Under the pieces are notes generated by a model. It did not search any database. It was not told the DNA's origin and saw only the letters and a program-made list of their open reading frames with translations. From the NCBI RefSeq assembly GCF_036924745.1, contig NZ_JAZHSD010000001.1:1674001-1738000 (forward strand): DNA of 64,000 nt, read 5' to 3'. The stretch's first letter is position 1. Every line of letters starts with the position of its first letter. The position numbers and the translations under genes were made by a program. This stretch comes from Bradyrhizobium sp. AZCC 1693. Its GTDB lineage: Bacteria; Pseudomonadota; Alphaproteobacteria; Rhizobiales; Xanthobacteraceae. This document shows, one piece after another, positions 61,395 to 64,000 of the stretch.

Positions 61395-62216
61395 ATGACC
61401 GACAGCCCCCTGGAAACCGTGCTGCGGCGCGATCGCTGGGTCGTCGGCGGCGCGATCGGCATCATTTTCGCGCTGGCATGGAGCTATGTGCTCTGGCTCG
61501 CCAACGACATGGACATGGGCGGCATGGACATGACCGGGTTCCGCATGATCCCGGCCGGGATCGGAATCATGTTGCCGGCCAACGAGCCATGGCGAGCGAT
61601 CGAGTTCGCGTATGTGTTCCTGATGTGGGCGGTGATGATGGTCGGAATGATGGCCCCCTCGGCAGCGCCCATGATCCTCATGTACGCCCGCGTGGGTCGA
61701 CAGTGGAAATCGCAGGGCAAGCCGTTCGCCGCGACCGGCTGGTTTGCGGCCGGTTATCTCCTCGCCTGGAGCGGCTTTTCGCTGGCAGCCACTTTTCTCC
61801 AATGGGTGATCGAGCGGACAGCCCTGCTGGATTCGCGGATGGCGATCGCCAGCAACCTGCTCGGCGCAATCGTACTGATCGCGGCGGGAGTCTATCAATG
61901 GACACCGCTCAAGGACGTCTGTCTCGCCCAGTGCCAGTCGCCGCTTCAGTTCCTGATACGCCACGGCGGCTTTCAGAACCACCTGCGAGGCTGCCTGCTG
62001 CTGGGGCTTCGACACGGAGGCTATTGCGTCGGCTGCTGCTGGGTTTTGATGGCGCTTTTGTTCGTAGGCGGGGCGATGAACGTGCTTTGGATTGCGCTTT
62101 TGGCACTGCTTGTCCTTTTGGAGAAACTTACGCCGGTCGGACGATGGATCGCGCGTGTTGCCGGCATTGCATGTGTGGCCGCGGGCGCCTGGCTACTGGT
62201 GTCCTTGCCGCAGTGA
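61395..62216 (+). CDS. DUF2182 family predicted metal-binding membrane protein
   Basis: The 273-residue protein has about seven membrane helices. Conserved parts are the periplasm-side Met/Asp cluster NDMDMGGMDMTGF, the hallmark AVMMVGMMAPSAAPMILMYA, and LRHGGYCVGCCWVLMALLFV with a His and three Cys. COG5486 describes the family as predicted metal-binding. With DUF1326 it could form a membrane metal-handling or redox unit; the metal (copper would fit Met and Cys) is a guess. It starts at ATG 61395. Confidence 0.9.
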   Translation: MTDSPLETVLRRDRWVVGGAIGIIFALAWSYVLWLANDMDMGGMDMTGFRMIPAGIGIMLPANEPWRAIEFAYVFLMWAVMMVGMMAPSAAPMILMYARVGRQWKSQGKPFAATGWFAAGYLLAWSGFSLAATFLQWVIERTALLDSRMAIASNLLGAIVLIAAGVYQWTPLKDVCLAQCQSPLQFLIRHGGFQNHLRGCLLLGLRHGGYCVGCCWVLMALLFVGGAMNVLWIALLALLVLLEKLTPVGRWIARVAGIACVAAGAWLLVSLPQ

Positions 62217-62372
62217 TGAGCAACCTGCTTAATGTTCAGTTCGAATTGCCATCGGCAACACCGCAAGTGTAGCTCGACCTTACTGTCCCCCAATTACGTT
62301 CTGTCCGCGCCTACGAGGTGAGAGCATGGCAATGCCTTTCGGAGCGAACCCGCGGTTGCCAACACAATCGAG

Positions 62373-62560
62373 ATGAAGCTCCAGGTCATCGTCATCCCTG
62401 TTCGGAGGTCGATCGCGCCAAGCCGCCAGCTAGGCGCTGCCTGGACGAGATCGCCTGGCCCGCCGATTTCTACTCTAGGCTACGCCACTGCCCTCTCGTC
62501 ACCAAACAGCGGTGTTCCTTGGCGAGGCATTGGTTCAAAGAAGGCTGCGACGATTACGAG
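62373..62560 (+). pseudogene. Decayed VOC/glyoxalase-family gene fragment
   Basis: A frame from 62373 reads MKLQVIVIPV, the usual opening of small VOC proteins. A +1/-1 shift is needed to continue with SEVDRAK, which in intact relatives follows directly. Later LDEIAWPADF recalls LGWxLDADF. The rest has no recognisable metal ligands. This is pattern recall, not alignment. If correct, a small dioxygenase/glyoxalase-fold gene has degraded here. Confidence 0.35.
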
Positions 62561-62621
62561 AGCAAACGCTCGGCCAAGAAGTCAAACATGGAAGATTAGC
62601 GGAAGGAGCATTCTGCGGGTA

Positions 62622-62776
62622 ACAACGTGGGAATAGAAAGATCGCGAAAAAATTTTTCGTATCAATGGCTTATGCCATTGGTGCGCTCGGAGGGCGGTCG
62701 CATTTGTTGCAATTTCAATAACTTATCCGAAGCAGGCAATCTGTAAGGTGCGTTTCAAGCCTATGGGGTGCTTTTA
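62622..62776 (+). repeat. Three-copy repeat, copy C (most diverged)
   Basis: The word GCGCTCGGAGGGCGGTCGCA lies at 62683-62702. The left part (GTGGGAATAGAAAGATCGCG, TATCAATGGCTTATGCCATT) matches copy B, and the right part (GGTGCGTTTC, GGGGTGCTTTT) matches copy A. The middle has many substitutions. All three copies lie in the same orientation. Confidence 0.75.
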
Positions 62777-62833
62777 AATTGGATGGTGATCGAGACGCCC
62801 CTCGTAGGGGACCAGAGTGTCAGGGTCATTGTG

Positions 62834-62943
62834 ACAAGCACGCATGGAAGGGCCTCTGTGGCGTTTTTTGTGTTGGGAAGTGCCGTTCACGTGACCGGCA
62901 CTTCGCTCGCACTGTGCACCCCTTCCATACATTCTGCTTGAGG
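62834..62943. repeat. Nested inverted repeat with 28-bp near-perfect palindrome
   Basis: The inner part 62877-62904, GAAGTGCCG plus TTCACGTGAC plus CGGCACTTC, pairs in 13 of 14 positions. Around it, CAAGCACGCATGGAAGGG on the left and CCCTTCCATACATTCTGCTTG on the right are imperfect inverted copies. The whole could fold into a stem of about 110 bases. It lies after the LysR stop but lacks a T-run on the LysR strand, so it is not an ordinary terminator. Confidence 0.6.
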
Positions 62944-62980
62944 AGGTCTTGCACTTATTGGCGGCACGACAGCGCTGCGG

Positions 62981-63913
62981 CTAATGCCGCGGTAGCGCCC
63001 TGCCCAAAGCTGGCCGTGTAATCGGCAGCACCTCGCGCATATAGGCCGCGAGCGCATCCCGGAAGCTTCGGACATAGGCCGGCATCAGACGCCTCTTGTC
63101 CCACTGAATGACATAGCGGTCGCGGAGCGGCTTTCGCCGGTGTGTCACGCGCACGATCTTCAACCTGTAGCGGTCGGTCCGCAACAGGGACGGAATGATA
63201 GCCACCCCCTGCCCGGCTTCGGCGAGCGCGAGCAAGGTATGCGGTGCCCGGCTCTCGATGAGGATAGCGGGTTCGGTGCCGGCGACTCGGCAGGCGGCAT
63301 CAAACAGGCGACGCACCGAATAGCCGTCGTCCGGAAGCAAGAGGGGGTGATCGGATAGTGCGACGATGTCGACCATCCCGTTGCGGCCGACGGGCAACGA
63401 CGGCGGGCATGCGGCCAGCACATCGTCCGGCGGCATTGCGAGGCTGTCGAACCACGGGCTGGCACCCTGGTCGTGACGGATCCCGACATCGACCTCGCCT
63501 CGCTCGAGGAGCGACACTTGGTCCATACCGAGCGCTTCGATCACTTTCACCCGCACGTTCGGGAAGCGTTCGGCATAGCGCGGTAGGAAATTCGCCAGCA
63601 CGCTTTCGATCGTCTGCGGCGGCGCCGCAATTTTGACTTTGCCGGAATCTCCGCGCTGTAGCAGTTCGATGCGCTCCCCGAGCGAGTCCATTTGCCCCAG
63701 CACGCCCCTGCAATCGCCCAGGAATTGCTCGCCCCGGGTCGTCAGGAATAAACGTCGGCCGATCCGGTCGAACAGCTTGAATCGGCATTCGTGCTCGAGA
63801 TCCGCGATTTGCCGCGACAGCGCAGACTGACTTATGCGTAGACGCAGTGCCGCCTTTGTCACGGTGCCGAAGTCGGCAACGGTCACAAACGTCCGCAAGC
63901 GCTTCGTGTCCAC
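62981..63913 (-). CDS. LysR family transcriptional regulator
   Basis: The 310-residue regulator has the HTH (VDTKRLRTFVTVADFGTVTK, then RISQSALSRQIADLEHECRF and KLFDRIGRRLFLTTRG) and a substrate-binding domain of LTTR type (GKVKIAAPPQTIESVLANFL, AEAGQGVAIIPSLL). GTG 63913 follows GGAGATAAG and gives the usual LysR start; ATG 63946 adds 11 residues. Targets may lie beyond the right edge. The gap to DUF2182 (62217-62980) contains the decayed VOC fragment, repeat copy C and the nested palindrome. Confidence 0.93.
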   Translation of the reverse strand: MDTKRLRTFVTVADFGTVTKAALRLRISQSALSRQIADLEHECRFKLFDRIGRRLFLTTRGEQFLGDCRGVLGQMDSLGERIELLQRGDSGKVKIAAPPQTIESVLANFLPRYAERFPNVRVKVIEALGMDQVSLLERGEVDVGIRHDQGASPWFDSLAMPPDDVLAACPPSLPVGRNGMVDIVALSDHPLLLPDDGYSVRRLFDAACRVAGTEPAILIESRAPHTLLALAEAGQGVAIIPSLLRTDRYRLKIVRVTHRRKPLRDRYVIQWDKRRLMPAYVRSFRDALAAYMREVLPITRPALGRALPRH

Positions 63914-64000
63914 TCTTATCTCCAAATTGCATAAGCAATAGTACAATTATGTGTTGGACGGTAGAGCAGTTCTAGTCCTAACGTCCGACCCGACGCACCT

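Noticed and set aside
1..64000. tRNA, rRNA or CRISPR array
   Set aside because: No cloverleaf with a GGTTCGA T-loop, no rRNA text and no regular direct repeats with spacers were seen; the three-copy repeat is kilobases apart.

Overview
The window is chromosomal DNA of an alphaproteobacterium, most likely Bradyrhizobium or a close relative in the Nitrobacteraceae. The evidence is the high GC, the adjacent cell-cycle genes divK and pleD, a mipZ-type division ATPase, an EipB-type envelope protein, a phasin, clpS next to clpA, and intergenic palindromic repeats of the kind common in that genus. I saw no rRNA, tRNA or CRISPR array. All family names rest on reading motifs by eye; no database search was possible.

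Layout. 1-4.5 kb: the end of an unidentified gene, a flavin monooxygenase, rpmG, a scar where a divergent MFS transporter/TetR pair lost both 5' ends, and a serine hydrolase gene bracketed by two copies of one palindromic element. 4.5-8.1 kb: divK-pleD (minus) and DUF3572-dinB (plus). 8.1-11.7 kb: RidA, small proteins and an nfeD-slipin operon. 11.8-16.6 kb: a minus-strand operon for a 2-oxoacid dehydrogenase (E1 alpha, E1 beta, E2) with an ALDH7-type semialdehyde dehydrogenase and no E3. 17-21.7 kb: eipB, RidA, a glycerophosphodiesterase, an acyltransferase, a HIT protein and TrmO. 21.7-25.2 kb: a Bug-type solute-binding protein, AzlCD, an IS110 remnant and a lytic transglycosylase. 25.4-31.6 kb: a PilZ protein facing a PilZ-PAS-PAS-GGDEF cyclase, clpA, clpS and a phasin. 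32-46 kb: a penicillin-binding carboxypeptidase, a Pam18-like J protein, a MarR regulator divergent from an autotransporter esterase, a VWA protein, a hydrolase, an XRE/oxidoreductase divergent pair, mipZ, panC and envelope proteins of unknown role. 46-56 kb: GST, DUF599, a protease remnant, an aldo/keto reductase, mgtE, tandem polysaccharide deacetylases and a lipoprotein with a TTG start.

The last 8 kb (56.2-64 kb) look accessory. Three direct copies of an unidentified repeat, of about 75 to 150 bp, separate two modules. The first is a double-GNAT protein, an acyl-CoA-dehydrogenase-like flavoprotein and a divergent winged-helix/TolB/TPR regulator. The second is the DUF1326-DUF2182 pair, whose Cys- and Met/Asp-rich motifs suggest metal handling in the membrane. 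A decayed VOC gene, a nested palindrome and a LysR regulator follow.

The best candidates for undescribed biology are the three-copy repeat with its modules, the DUF1326-DUF2182 pair, the paired dyads upstream of the phasin gene, and the MarR/autotransporter promoter.
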